20,555 nt of DNA from an uncultured Lachnospiraceae bacterium. GTDB taxonomy: Bacteria; Bacillota_A; Clostridia; Lachnospirales; Lachnospiraceae. How positions within the stretch are numbered: position 1 is the stretch's first letter; each line of letters starts with the position of its first letter. The notes beneath the pieces are model-generated. The model saw only the letters and a list, made by a program, of their open reading frames with translations. It made no database searches and was not told where the DNA came from. Below are positions 1-8,508 of this stretch, piece after piece. The stretch spans positions 1 through 20,555 of the forward strand of contig CAJUGZ010000036.1 of the NCBI GenBank assembly GCA_910585855.1, read 5' to 3'. The translations under genes and the position numbers were made by a program.

Positions 1-176
1 CTGTATTTTAGCACCTTATGTGTCCGCTACGAGGAAATGCTAAGCGCAAGCGGGCCCGGAATAGACCTTCCTTCCGCTTTCAGCGTCCCCTCCTGATCTC
101 AGCGTCCCCCTTTCAACTTATAACAACCTTTGTAATAACTCCGTAACTTTTATTAAAACACACCATTTTACTCTTT
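1..176. other. Non-coding left edge with a short direct repeat
   Basis: No gene is seen downstream of ribF before the window edge; rpsO, often next in this operon, would lie outside. The stretch contains TCAGCGTCCCC twice (80-90 and 99-109, 19 bp apart). AGCGTCC also abuts the right end of the large palindromic elements elsewhere in the window, for example at 11568-11574, so a decayed copy is possible. However, the conserved element interior is not recognisable here. I see no convincing terminator for the ribF transcript. Confidence 0.35.
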
Positions 177-1103
177 CTATTGCAAAAGATGCAGCCACTT
201 TTTTGTAGCAGCCAAATCCAAATAAAGCTGTTTTTTTAGCATTTCTGCCGAATCAAATTTACACTCTGGTCTTTCATAGTGTAAAAGCTGCACAATCAAT
301 TCCTTCTCATACAATTCCCCCTGATAATCAAACAAATAAGTTTCCACATTTTTTCTGTCTGTATTCTCCACAGTAGGACGAACCCCAATATTTGTCATGC
401 CATAATAACAGTTTCCTTCCAGCAATACCCGTGAAGCATAAACTCCATTTGGAGGCAGCAGCTTTCCGGCATCTGGAATCTGATTTGCTGTAGGAATTCC
501 CATCGTTCTTCCAAACTGCTTTCCATGTACCACCTTTTCGGAAATAAAAAAAGGATATCCAAGAAGTGTTTCTGCCAATTCCACATCTCCTTCTAAAAGT
601 CTTTCCCGAATATAAGAACTGCTGATATCTCTGCCTTGATACTGTTCTTTTGAAAGCACAGCCATTTGATAATGATATTTTTCTGCCAACCGCAGCAGCA
701 AATTTACATCTCCTTTTCTCTTATATCCAAATCGAAAATCCTCTCCTACCGCAATAAAACCAACATTCAGCTTCTCTACCAAAATATCCCGTATAAAATC
801 CTCCGGTTCCATACAGGATACTTCTTTTGTAAAAGGACACTGTACCATCAAATCAATCTGAAACTGTTCCGCCAATGCTCTCCGTTCCTGATTGGTAAGA
901 ATCGTTCCTCTGCTTTGCCCGTTTAACAGCCTGTTTGGCGGCATATTAAAAGTAAAAACAGAAGCAAGAAAGCCCTCCTGCTTTTTTTGAAGCACCTGTT
1001 TGATCAAAAGCTGATGTCCCCGATGCAGCCCGTCAAATTTTCCCAATGTAACAGCAGAACGTTTTTCGACTTTTAACTGTGTCAAATCTGTTACAAACTC
1101 CAT
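177..1103 (-). CDS. ribF: Bifunctional riboflavin kinase / FMN adenylyltransferase RibF
   Basis: Cytoplasmic enzyme that phosphorylates riboflavin to FMN and then adenylates FMN to FAD. The 308-aa length is normal for bacterial RibF. The N-terminal nucleotidyltransferase domain carries GKFDGLHRGH at residues 21-30 (the GxFDGxHxGH nucleotide-binding signature) and an ISSSYIRERL motif near residue 160. The C-terminal riboflavin kinase domain shows GIPTAN followed by PPNGVYA, which is the flavin/ATP-binding region of this family. The start is ATG preceded by a G-rich AAAGGGGG stretch about 10 nt upstream. It is the last gene of the operon in this window, 18 nt after truB, in the position ribF usually occupies (truB-ribF-rpsO). 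Nothing in the sequence suggests decay. Confidence 0.97.
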   Translation of the reverse strand: MEFVTDLTQLKVEKRSAVTLGKFDGLHRGHQLLIKQVLQKKQEGFLASVFTFNMPPNRLLNGQSRGTILTNQERRALAEQFQIDLMVQCPFTKEVSCMEPEDFIRDILVEKLNVGFIAVGEDFRFGYKRKGDVNLLLRLAEKYHYQMAVLSKEQYQGRDISSSYIRERLLEGDVELAETLLGYPFFISEKVVHGKQFGRTMGIPTANQIPDAGKLLPPNGVYASRVLLEGNCYYGMTNIGVRPTVENTDRKNVETYLFDYQGELYEKELIVQLLHYERPECKFDSAEMLKKQLYLDLAATKKWLHLLQ

Positions 1104-1121
1104 CCGAAAAACGCCCCCTTT

Positions 1122-2084
1122 CTAAATTTTTCCATCCGATGCCAATATCTCCCCTGAGCCAAAAAACATCTTCATCAGATAAAATCTATCGTTTCGATAT
1201 GTATATAGTGCAATAAATCTTTTTTTATCGTCATACACCCGAACCACAGTTTTATCTTTTTTTCCTTGTATTATCGGATTTTCCATTTTTTCTGCCTCTT
1301 GTTCAAAAGATTCCAGATATTCGGGCATAAGAGGATTTCCATTATAAAGCAGTTTGCTGTATGGTTTTTGTACAGTTAATGCCGGATAAATTCCTAATAT
1401 TTGATCGATCGGCAAAATAAACTCTTCTATCTTTCCTGCTGCCACTTCTTCTTCTACTCTTTGAAGCGTCAATGCTGTATTGATTGAAAAGCCGCTTACC
1501 TGTGTGCGAATCAGTTCCTCCATACAGCCTTTGCATCCTAACTTTTCCCCAATATCATAGCATAAAGTGCGAATATATGTCCCTTTTGAACACCGCACCT
1601 GCATCCTGATACGGGGAAGCTGCATCTCTAGAATAGTAATTTCATAGATTTTTACAAGACGGGCTTTCCGCTCCACTTCTTTTCCCTCTCTTGCCAATTC
1701 ATAGAGTTTCTTTCCGTTTACCTTTAAAGCAGAGTACATTGGTGGAATCTGCCAATACTCTCCTGCAAAACTTAATACCGCCTCTTCTGCCTGTTTTTCA
1801 GATACTGTCACTTCATGCTCAGAAAGAATTGCTCCGTCAATATCCTGCGTATCGGTTTCTTTTCCAAGCAGCAGCACCGTTTCATAGACTTTTTCTTTTT
1901 CTGTCAGCATCTCACAAAGCCGAGTGGCTGCTCCTAGACAAACCGGCAAAACTCCCTGTGCATTGGGATCTAGTGTACCGGTATGTCCGATTTTCTTCAT
2001 ATGAAGAATTTTTCTTAATTTTGCCACTACATCATGGGAAGTATAACCCTTTTCTTTATAAATATTGATTACTCCATGGTACAC
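1122..2084 (-). CDS. truB: tRNA pseudouridine(55) synthase TruB
   Basis: Makes pseudouridine 55 in the T-loop of elongator tRNAs. The 320-aa protein has the catalytic motif GHTGTLDP at residues 33-40, with nucleophilic Asp39. It also has the later family segments Y-S-A-L-K-V-N-G and C-S-K-G-T-Y-I-R, and a C-terminal extension of about 80 residues where PUA-like RNA-binding modules usually sit. The start is GTG, with AGGTGA 4 nt upstream. The coding region begins inside the end of nrnA (16-nt overlap), so translation is probably coupled. An ATG nearby at the nrnA end is in another frame and is not the start. It is followed 18 nt later by ribF. Confidence 0.96.
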   Translation of the reverse strand: MYHGVINIYKEKGYTSHDVVAKLRKILHMKKIGHTGTLDPNAQGVLPVCLGAATRLCEMLTEKEKVYETVLLLGKETDTQDIDGAILSEHEVTVSEKQAEEAVLSFAGEYWQIPPMYSALKVNGKKLYELAREGKEVERKARLVKIYEITILEMQLPRIRMQVRCSKGTYIRTLCYDIGEKLGCKGCMEELIRTQVSGFSINTALTLQRVEEEVAAGKIEEFILPIDQILGIYPALTVQKPYSKLLYNGNPLMPEYLESFEQEAEKMENPIIQGKKDKTVVRVYDDKKRFIALYTYRNDRFYLMKMFFGSGEILASDGKI

Positions 2085-3070
2085 ACCGTTTCACCTGTTC
2101 TTTCTTCCCTGCTTTTTCGTGCTTCTAATTTTTCTATCTGTATCTCTATTTGAGAGGAAATATTGTTGATTACATCATGTTCGCTGCCCATCATGGTACA
2201 ACCCGCTGCCCGAATATGTCCTCCTCCGCCAAAATGCTTTGCTATCGCACTAACATCTACATAAGACTTGGAACGCAGACTGACTCGAAAGACATGCGGG
2301 GATGTTTCATAAATAAAAATAGCACACTCTACCCCTTTTGTCAGTGCAAGCTGACTGACAATACCGCTTAAATCTCCAGAATTTACCCCATAAAAGTCCA
2401 ATTCCTTTTTTCTCAGTACGGCTGCAATACACTTTTTATCAAAAAAACGAATACTCTCCAATAAAGCCCTTCCTAAAATCTGATGCTGCAGATAGGTTCT
2501 CTGAAAAAAACTTTCATCAATAATCTCAGAAAATGCAACCCCTTTGCTGATCAATTTTCCAGCAGCTATCATTGTTTTTTCCGTTGTATTTGAATACTTA
2601 AATACACCGGTATCATGCACTAAACCGGTGTAAAGTGCCGTAGCTGTTTTCTGTGATATCTTTTCATAGTCCATTTTATAAAACAAAATTTCACAGGTAG
2701 CAGCAGCATCCGGTACAATCAGATTTTCCATAGCATAATTGGCATTGCTGATATGGTGGTCCACCGATATAGTGCGCTTTGCCCGCTCAAAACAATCTTT
2801 CATTTCACCCAACCGCTCTTTATCACCACAATCTAGTGCAAGAAATAAATCATAGACAATCGGGGTATCCTCCCTATGCAAAACGTCCTCTATCCCTGCC
2901 AGATAAGAAAACTCCGGCAAAATTTCTTCTAAATAAACCTGCGGCTTTATATTGGGATAATTTTCCTTTATGTACCAATACACCGCCATACAAGAACCAA
3001 TGCAGTCGCCATCCGGCCGAACATGACCGGCAATGGCAACTGTATAGTTAGAATCAGTTATCTGTTTCAT
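2069..3070 (-). CDS. nrnA: DHH-family nanoRNase / pAp phosphatase NrnA
   Basis: DHH/DHHA1 phosphoesterase. Family members degrade 2-5-nt nanoRNAs and dephosphorylate pAp. Using the ATG at 3070 the protein has 333 residues. Metal-binding motifs are HVRPDGD (16-22), LALDCGD (77-83) and the diagnostic VDHH (103-106). The C-terminal DHHA1 domain contains FGGGGHIRAAG near residue 280. I chose ATG at 3070 because GGAGG lies 7 nt upstream; the frame continues back to a TTG at 3088 without a useful ribosome binding site. It overlaps the rbfA stop by 17 nt and truB by 16 nt. Placement between rbfA and truB is common in Clostridia. The exact in vivo substrate (nanoRNA, pAp or both) is inferred from the family. 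Confidence 0.93.
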   Translation of the reverse strand: MKQITDSNYTVAIAGHVRPDGDCIGSCMAVYWYIKENYPNIKPQVYLEEILPEFSYLAGIEDVLHREDTPIVYDLFLALDCGDKERLGEMKDCFERAKRTISVDHHISNANYAMENLIVPDAAATCEILFYKMDYEKISQKTATALYTGLVHDTGVFKYSNTTEKTMIAAGKLISKGVAFSEIIDESFFQRTYLQHQILGRALLESIRFFDKKCIAAVLRKKELDFYGVNSGDLSGIVSQLALTKGVECAIFIYETSPHVFRVSLRSKSYVDVSAIAKHFGGGGHIRAAGCTMMGSEHDVINNISSQIEIQIEKLEARKSREERTGETVCTME

Positions 3071-3440
3071 CTTCTTCCCTCCGTACAATATCCTTATTTA
3101 CAGAATCAATTAATTTTGACATATTGACTCCGTACTCAATGGACTGATCCAGTACGAAAGTTAATTCTGGTGTATTTCTTAAATTTACGGTTTTTGCAAG
3201 CTGTGTACGGATATAGCCCTCTGCACTCTTTAGTCCTGCCATTGTATCTTTTTGTGCTTGTTCATCTCCTAATACACTGATATATACTTTACAATGTTTT
3301 AAATCTGGTGCAACTTCTGCAGCAACTACAGAAGTAACCGGATGAATCCTTGGATCTTTTACTTCTTCTCGAATAATATTGCTCAGTTCTTTTTGAACTT
3401 CCCCGTTAATACGGGTATTTTTAATACTGTTTTTTCTCAT
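3054..3440 (-). CDS. rbfA: 30S ribosome-binding factor RbfA
   Basis: Late 30S-subunit maturation factor with a KH-like fold that binds near the 5' end of 16S rRNA. From the ATG at 3440 it has 128 residues, the usual size. The N-terminus has the family pattern: a basic start, then RINGEVQKELSNIIREEVKDPRI, a hallmark helix and the conserved D-P-R-I turn. V-T-S-V-V-A-A-E-V-A-P-D-L and A-K-V-Y-I-S-V-L-like strands follow. An upstream in-frame ATG (3452) exists, but GGGAG sits at proper distance (5-6 nt) only for the ATG at 3440. It lies 40 nt after infB and overlaps nrnA by 17 nt, so coupling is likely. Confidence 0.95.
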   Translation of the reverse strand: MRKNSIKNTRINGEVQKELSNIIREEVKDPRIHPVTSVVAAEVAPDLKHCKVYISVLGDEQAQKDTMAGLKSAEGYIRTQLAKTVNLRNTPELTFVLDQSIEYGVNMSKLIDSVNKDIVRREEDETDN

Positions 3441-3480
3441 ATATACTCCCATCTATACCTAACGGCTCTATTACAAAGAT

Positions 3481-6459
3481 CTATCTTGCCACTTCTTCCA
3501 TAATATAAGCCTCTACCTGATCGCCTTCTTTGATATCGTTAAATTTCTCAAATACCAGCCCGCACTCATAACCGGTCGCCACTTCTTTTACATCATCTTT
3601 AAACCGCTTTAGAGAAGCCAATGCTCCATCAAAAAGCTGCTGCCCTTCCCGGAAAATACGGCATTTTGCTCCTCTTTGGAATTTTCCATCTAAAATATAA
3701 GAACCAGCAATCGTACCAACTCCAGAGGATTTAAAGGTCTGACGCACTTCTGCATGACCGATAATCTTTTCCTCAAAAACAGGATCTAACAATCCCTTCA
3801 TTGCGGCTTCGACATCTTCAATCGCATTATAGATTACCCGATACAAACGAATATCTACACTTTCTCTCTCTGCCACACTCTTTGCTGTCGGATCTGGCTT
3901 TACATTAAATCCAATAATAATGGCATTGGATGCAGAAGCTAAGCTGACATCGGATTCATTTATCGCACCGACACCACCGTGAATCACTTTTACTACCACT
4001 TCTTCATTTGAAAGTTTTATTAAACTCTGTTTAATAGCTTCTACAGAACCCTGTACATCTGCTTTTACAATAATATTTAACTCTTTTATATTTCCTGCCT
4101 TAATCTGAGAGAACAGATCATCTAATGACATCTTTGCTTTAGTTTCCTCTAATAACTTTTCCTTGCTTTGAGAAATAAAGGTTTCAGCAAAGTTTCTTGC
4201 CTCTTTCTCCGAATCACAGGAAACAAAGATTTCACCTGCATTTGGAACATCATTTAACCCTAGAATTTCTACCGGTGTAGAAGGAGCTGCTTCTCTTACT
4301 CTGCGTCCCTTGTCATCAATCATAGCCCGCACTTTTCCATGACAAGATCCAACTGCAATCACATCTCCTACATGCAGTGTTCCCTTTTGTACAAGAACAG
4401 TAGCTACTGGACCTCTTCCTTTATCTAACTGCGCCTCAATCACCAATCCACGGGCTTTTCGATTTGGATTTGCCTTTAATTCCTTTACTTCCGCTGTCAG
4501 AAGAATCATTTCCAACAACTCTTCAATTCCATCCTTGGTATGAGCCGATACTGGAACAAATACCGTACTGCCGCCCCAGTCCTCTGCTACCAGACCATGT
4601 TCAATCAATTCCTGCTTTACTCGATCTACATTTGCACTTGGCTTATCAATCTTATTGACAGCAACAATAATCTCTAGTCCCGCTGCCTTTGCATGGCTGA
4701 TGGCCTCTACCGTCTGCGGCATTACGCCATCGTCTGCTGCCACTACCAAAATCGCAATATCCGTAGACTGCGCACCACGCATACGCATAGCAGTAAATGC
4801 CTCATGTCCCGGCGTATCTAAAAATGTAATCTTCTGCCCATTAATCTCCACTACATATGCACCGATATGCTGTGTAATGCCTCCTGCCTCTTTAGCAATC
4901 ACATTGGTAGAACGAATGGCATCTAAAAGTGAAGTCTTTCCGTGATCGACATGCCCCATTACACAGATTACCGGCGGACGTGTCACCATAGACTTTTCAT
5001 CCTCTTCCTCTTCCCGAAGCAGTTCTTCAATCGCATCTACTTTTACTTCTTTTTCACAGATTACATCATATTCCAATGCAATCTCTTCTGCTGTTTCAAA
5101 ATTGACTTCTTGGTTAATTGTTACCATTTTGCCCTGTAAAAACAGCTTTTTCACTACTGCCGATGGCTGCAGCTTCATCTTCTCTGCCAGTTCTTTTATA
5201 GTAATCACTTCCGGTATCTGAATTACCTTTATCTCTGGTTCTTTCTCTACCTGCTTCGGCGGTTTTACCATCTCTGGAACTGGTTTCCCAAACTTCTTAG
5301 AAATTGGGCGATCTTCAAATTTATTTGTCTTTTCTTTGCGATCTTTATCCGGTCGATCCTGACGTCTTTCTGTCTTTACTTCAATAAAATCTGGTCTTGC
5401 CTTTTCAATCTTTTTATCCAAAGAATCTCTTCTGTTATTATTTGTGCCACGTCCGTTATTTTCTCTGTCTTTGTTATAATTATTGTCTTTATTATAACCG
5501 CCCTGTCTGTCACCTCTTTGACCGTTTCGATTCTCCCGGTTATAGCCGCTCTGTCCTCTGTCACTTCTTTGACCATCCCGATTTTCCCGATTATAGCCAC
5601 CCTGCCCTCTGTCATTTCGGTTTTGGTTGTTTCGATTTTCCCGGTTATAACCGCCCTGTCCTCTGTCGTTTCTCTGACCGTCCCGATTTTCACGATTTTC
5701 TCGATTGGAATTATCACGACCTTCCCGACTCTCTCTATTTTCCCGATCATTTCGATTGGAATTATCCCGATTCTCTCGGTTATAACCACCCTGTCCTCTG
5801 TCACCTCGGTTTTGATTGTTCCGATTTTCCCGATTATAACCGCCCTGTCCTCTGTCATTTCTCTGACCGTCCCGATTTTCTCTGTCACTGCGATTCTGAC
5901 CATCTCGGTTCTCTCTGTTATAATTATTCTGTCCTCTGTCATTTTTTTGACCGTCCCGATTCTCTCGATTGGAACGCTGTCCGTTATTCTGATTATTGTT
6001 ATTCATAGTTCTCTGATTATTATTTCTTGTCGGCTGAGTGCTGTTTTGCGGATTATATACGACAGATACTTTTTTCTTATGTTCCTGTCCGCCCTCTGCC
6101 TTTGTTTCCTCCTTCGCTGATTCTGTCTTTCCGTTCCCTGATTCCGTTCTTTTTCCCTCTGTTTTTCCTGTATCTAACTTTGTTTCTTCTGCTTTTTTTT
6201 CTGCTCTTTCTGTCTTTCCTGCCTTTGCTGTTTTAGCTTTTATATCAGCTTTTTCTTCTGTTTTTCCATTGATATCCTGCGACTCTTTTGTGGTACTTAA
6301 ATGTTTTTTTACTTTTTCTGCTACTTCCTCTTCAATACTCGAATTTGCCACAAAGCGTTTTCCATTATTATCAATCGAAAGTGCGTCCAATGCACTGATA
6401 ATATCAATATTTTTCTTTTCCATTTGATTTGCAAGTTCACTTATCTTAATTTTTGCCAT
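3481..6459 (-). CDS. infB: Translation initiation factor IF-2
   Basis: GTPase that delivers initiator tRNA to the 30S subunit and promotes subunit joining; 992 aa. An IF2_N module occupies residues 1-55. A charged Lys/Glu-rich linker follows, then an Asn/Arg/Gly/Asp-rich repeat region (about 140-345). A second IF2_N module starts near 416. The G domain has G1 GHVDHGKT (502-509), G3 DTPGHE (548-553) and G4 NKID (602-605), followed by the IF2 beta-barrel and C-terminal tRNA-binding domains to the end. The ATG start has GGAGGT 7 nt upstream. It lies 54 nt after ylxQ and 40 nt before rbfA, the classical arrangement. The unusual part is the long low-complexity repeat; everything catalytic is intact. 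Confidence 0.98.
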   Translation of the reverse strand: MAKIKISELANQMEKKNIDIISALDALSIDNNGKRFVANSSIEEEVAEKVKKHLSTTKESQDINGKTEEKADIKAKTAKAGKTERAEKKAEETKLDTGKTEGKRTESGNGKTESAKEETKAEGGQEHKKKVSVVYNPQNSTQPTRNNNQRTMNNNNQNNGQRSNRENRDGQKNDRGQNNYNRENRDGQNRSDRENRDGQRNDRGQGGYNRENRNNQNRGDRGQGGYNRENRDNSNRNDRENRESREGRDNSNRENRENRDGQRNDRGQGGYNRENRNNQNRNDRGQGGYNRENRDGQRSDRGQSGYNRENRNGQRGDRQGGYNKDNNYNKDRENNGRGTNNNRRDSLDKKIEKARPDFIEVKTERRQDRPDKDRKEKTNKFEDRPISKKFGKPVPEMVKPPKQVEKEPEIKVIQIPEVITIKELAEKMKLQPSAVVKKLFLQGKMVTINQEVNFETAEEIALEYDVICEKEVKVDAIEELLREEEEDEKSMVTRPPVICVMGHVDHGKTSLLDAIRSTNVIAKEAGGITQHIGAYVVEINGQKITFLDTPGHEAFTAMRMRGAQSTDIAILVVAADDGVMPQTVEAISHAKAAGLEIIVAVNKIDKPSANVDRVKQELIEHGLVAEDWGGSTVFVPVSAHTKDGIEELLEMILLTAEVKELKANPNRKARGLVIEAQLDKGRGPVATVLVQKGTLHVGDVIAVGSCHGKVRAMIDDKGRRVREAAPSTPVEILGLNDVPNAGEIFVSCDSEKEARNFAETFISQSKEKLLEETKAKMSLDDLFSQIKAGNIKELNIIVKADVQGSVEAIKQSLIKLSNEEVVVKVIHGGVGAINESDVSLASASNAIIIGFNVKPDPTAKSVAERESVDIRLYRVIYNAIEDVEAAMKGLLDPVFEEKIIGHAEVRQTFKSSGVGTIAGSYILDGKFQRGAKCRIFREGQQLFDGALASLKRFKDDVKEVATGYECGLVFEKFNDIKEGDQVEAYIMEEVAR
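5455..6020 (-). repeat. In-frame Asn/Arg/Asp/Gly-rich coding repeats in infB
   Basis: This part of infB encodes about 190 residues built from variants of an 18-residue unit, GYNRENRNNQNRNDRGQG, with shorter N-R-E-N-R-D-G-Q-R blocks between. YNREN occurs six times and YNKDN once. Because the units are repetitive and GC-poor at the third position, long spurious frames open on both strands. The region is predicted to be disordered and very basic/polar, between the two IF2_N modules. Copy number is likely to vary by slippage between strains. Confidence 0.85.
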
Positions 6460-6513
6460 ACTTACTACCTCCGTTCTCTTCTCTGTCTGATTTCACCGTA
6501 TCTGTCTTTCTAT

Positions 6514-6846
6514 CTAAACTGTCTGCCCTTCAACGATTCCTGCCTCCACTAGATTTTTCACAACAGCATCTGCAAAACTCTTATCCGTAATCGCTAAAGA
6601 TGCCCTTTTCTCCTTTCCCATGCCGTGACCGAGCAATTCTTTTGTTCCATATATATAGAGAGGCACTTTATAGTAAGTACACATATTTCGAAACATTTCT
6701 CTGGTATTATCGGATGCATCGGCTGCTACAATCACCAGATATGCCTGACCACCTTTTACTGATTTTTCTGTCATAAACTCTCCGCTGGCTATCTTTCTTG
6801 CCCGTGTTGCCAGACCAATCATAGATATTATCTTATCTTGCTTCAA
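6514..6846 (-). CDS. ylxQ: L7Ae/L30e-family RNA-binding protein YlxQ
   Basis: Small ribosomal-protein-like factor of the L7Ae/L30e/S12e/Gadd45 family, whose members bind kink-turn RNA. It has 110 residues, with the family core I-G-L-A-T-R-A-R-K-I-A-S-G-E near the N-terminus, then V-K-G-G-Q-A-Y-L-V-I-V-A-A-D-A-S and the C-terminal pattern A-S-L-A-I-T-D-K-S-F-A. The start appears to be TTG, within rnpM (14-nt overlap), with AAGGAG 10 nt upstream. Family length and the position of the first strand support it; an internal ATG at codon 9 would remove the first helix. The position between rnpM and infB is the classical one. Its precise RNA target is not known from sequence. Confidence 0.92.
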   Translation of the reverse strand: MKQDKIISMIGLATRARKIASGEFMTEKSVKGGQAYLVIVAADASDNTREMFRNMCTYYKVPLYIYGTKELLGHGMGKEKRASLAITDKSFADAVVKNLVEAGIVEGQTV

Positions 6847-7111
6847 GCTCTGTCAACTCCTTTTCCAGTTGTTCATAAACCTGATCCGGAATCGACATTT
6901 TTAACGAACGTTCCAGCCCTTTATTCTTACGTGCTTTTATCAAACATTCCATTGAAGAACATAGATATGCGCCTCTTCCATTCTTCTTTCCAGTTGTATC
7001 TATTACAATTTCCTCTTCTGTAGTTTTCAGCACACGGATCAGCTCTTTTTTATTCTTTTTTTCTCCGCATCCCGCACACTGTCTTTGCGGTATTTTCTTT
7101 GTTACTGCCAA
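6833..7111 (-). CDS. rnpM: YlxR-family RNA-binding protein RnpM
   Basis: YlxR-type protein, described in Bacillus as an RNase P modulator. About 92 residues. The family signature is near the N-terminus: K-K-I-P-Q-R-Q-C-A-G-C-G-E, then K-K-E-L-I-R-V, G-R-G-A-Y-L-C and a basic C-terminal helix. The start is uncertain. GTG at 7120 has no well-spaced ribosome binding site. TTG at 7111 has AGGAAG 8 nt upstream and gives an N-terminus (MAVTKKIP) that fits the family, so I prefer TTG. The gene sits 68 nt after nusA and overlaps ylxQ by 14 nt. The C-x-x-C pair (two Cys flanking A-G) plus a third Cys in Y-L-C suggest possible metal binding, which is an inference. Confidence 0.9.
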   Translation of the reverse strand: MAVTKKIPQRQCAGCGEKKNKKELIRVLKTTEEEIVIDTTGKKNGRGAYLCSSMECLIKARKNKGLERSLKMSIPDQVYEQLEKELTELEAR

Positions 7112-7179
7112 TTCTATCACTTCCTGCCTTTTTATTGCTTATCAAATCTGCTTCTTTATTTTATGCTTTTTATACAAAT

Positions 7180-8475
7180 TTAAACGCTCTCTCCTTCCTG
7201 TATCCATTCAGAAATCATGTCCTCTTCCTCTTGCATCTCTTTTATTTCTTCTGATTCTGATATTACTTTCTCACTGCTACTATCATTATCACTATCACTG
7301 CTGCTGTCACTATCATCACCGATGTCTTCTTTACTTTCATTTTCTTGCATCTCTTTATTGAATTCATCTAACTCACTTGATTTATTCAACTCATCTGCTT
7401 CATTCGATTCATAGCCGTACAATCCGCTAAATTCCGCCAGTTCTCTTGCCTGTGTTTCATTTTTAATATCAATCTTATATCCGGTCAGTCTTGCCGCTAA
7501 TCTTGCATTTTGTCCCTCTTTTCCAATCGCTAATGACAACTGAAAATCTGGAACAACTACTTTTGCGGTCTTTTCTTCTTCATCGGCAATTACAGAAATT
7601 ACTTTTGCCGGGCTTAATGCATTTTCAATCAATATGGCAGGATTTTCACTCCAGTTAATAATATCTATTTTTTCTCCCCGCAGCTCATCTACAATCGCAT
7701 TGACTCTTGCACCGTTTACTCCTACACAAGAACCGACTGGATCGACATCTGGATTATTTGACCATACAGCAATCTTTGTTCTAGATCCTGCTTCTCTGGA
7801 AATACTTTTAATTTCTACTGTTCCGTCCTTTACTTCTGTTACTTCTGCTTCAAATAACCGTTTTACCAACTCTGGATGTGTTCTGGAAACTAATATCTTC
7901 GGACCTTTTGTAGTATCTTTTACTTCCAAAATATAAAGTTTAATCCGCTCTGTTGGAAGAAAATTTTCACCTTTTACCTGCTCATTTTCCATCAGCATAG
8001 CATCTGCTTTTCCAAGATTTACACTGATATTCTTACCTACATAGCGCTGAACAATACCTGTTACAATATCTTTTTCTTTCTCAAGATACTGATTATATAA
8101 GGATTTTCTCTCTTCCTCACGGATTTTCTGCAAAATAACATTCTTTGCATTCTGCGTTGCAATACGCCCAAATTCTTTGGACTTAATTTCAATTTGTGCG
8201 ATATCGCCAATATTATACCGAATATCTCGAATCTTTGCATCTGCCAGACTAATCTGTGTGACCTCATCTTCTACTTCTTCTACTACCGTTTTCTCTGCAA
8301 TTACTTTAAAATCCCCTGTTTCACGATTAATGGTCACTTTTATATTGTCTGCTTTGCCAAAGTGATTTTTACATGCGGTCAGCAGTGAATTTTCAATTGC
8401 TTCAATTAAAGTATCTTTGCTGATATCCTTTTCTTTTTCAAGACTATTCAATGCCTCAATTAGTTCTTTATTCAT
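7180..8475 (-). CDS. nusA: Transcription termination/antitermination factor NusA
   Basis: Binds RNA polymerase and nascent RNA to modulate pausing, termination and antitermination. 431 aa. Order: N-terminal RNAP-binding domain (1-125), S1 domain from about 133 (K-D-I-V-T-G-I-V-Q-R-Y), then two KH modules. These contain D-P-V-G-S-C-V-G-V-N-G-A-R near 245 and the GxxG of S-L-A-I-G-K-E-G-Q-N-A-R-L-A near 320. After residue 350 comes an acidic, Ser/Asp/Glu-rich tail, including a run of D-S repeats. The alpha-proteobacterial-type acidic repeats of E. coli are absent, as usual in Firmicutes. ATG start with GGAGG 10 nt upstream, 33 nt after rimP. The long acidic tail is the only odd feature. Confidence 0.97.
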   Translation of the reverse strand: MNKELIEALNSLEKEKDISKDTLIEAIENSLLTACKNHFGKADNIKVTINRETGDFKVIAEKTVVEEVEDEVTQISLADAKIRDIRYNIGDIAQIEIKSKEFGRIATQNAKNVILQKIREEERKSLYNQYLEKEKDIVTGIVQRYVGKNISVNLGKADAMLMENEQVKGENFLPTERIKLYILEVKDTTKGPKILVSRTHPELVKRLFEAEVTEVKDGTVEIKSISREAGSRTKIAVWSNNPDVDPVGSCVGVNGARVNAIVDELRGEKIDIINWSENPAILIENALSPAKVISVIADEEEKTAKVVVPDFQLSLAIGKEGQNARLAARLTGYKIDIKNETQARELAEFSGLYGYESNEADELNKSSELDEFNKEMQENESKEDIGDDSDSSSDSDNDSSSEKVISESEEIKEMQEEEDMISEWIQEGESV

Positions 8476-8508
8476 TTTTTCTGATTCCTCCTTTATATTT
8501 GCCAGTTT

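Noticed and set aside
1..115. A fifth copy of the 334-bp palindromic element at the left edge
   Set aside because: Only the AGCGTCC end motif matches. The conserved interior (CAGAAGT...CTTCTTGC, GGGCGAATTGCGCCC) is missing, so it is listed only as non-coding sequence.
5376..6120. Several long overlapping frames on both strands opposite or within infB
   Set aside because: They arise from the repetitive Asn/Arg/Asp-rich infB coding region; their products are low-complexity, lack ribosome binding sites and resemble no family.
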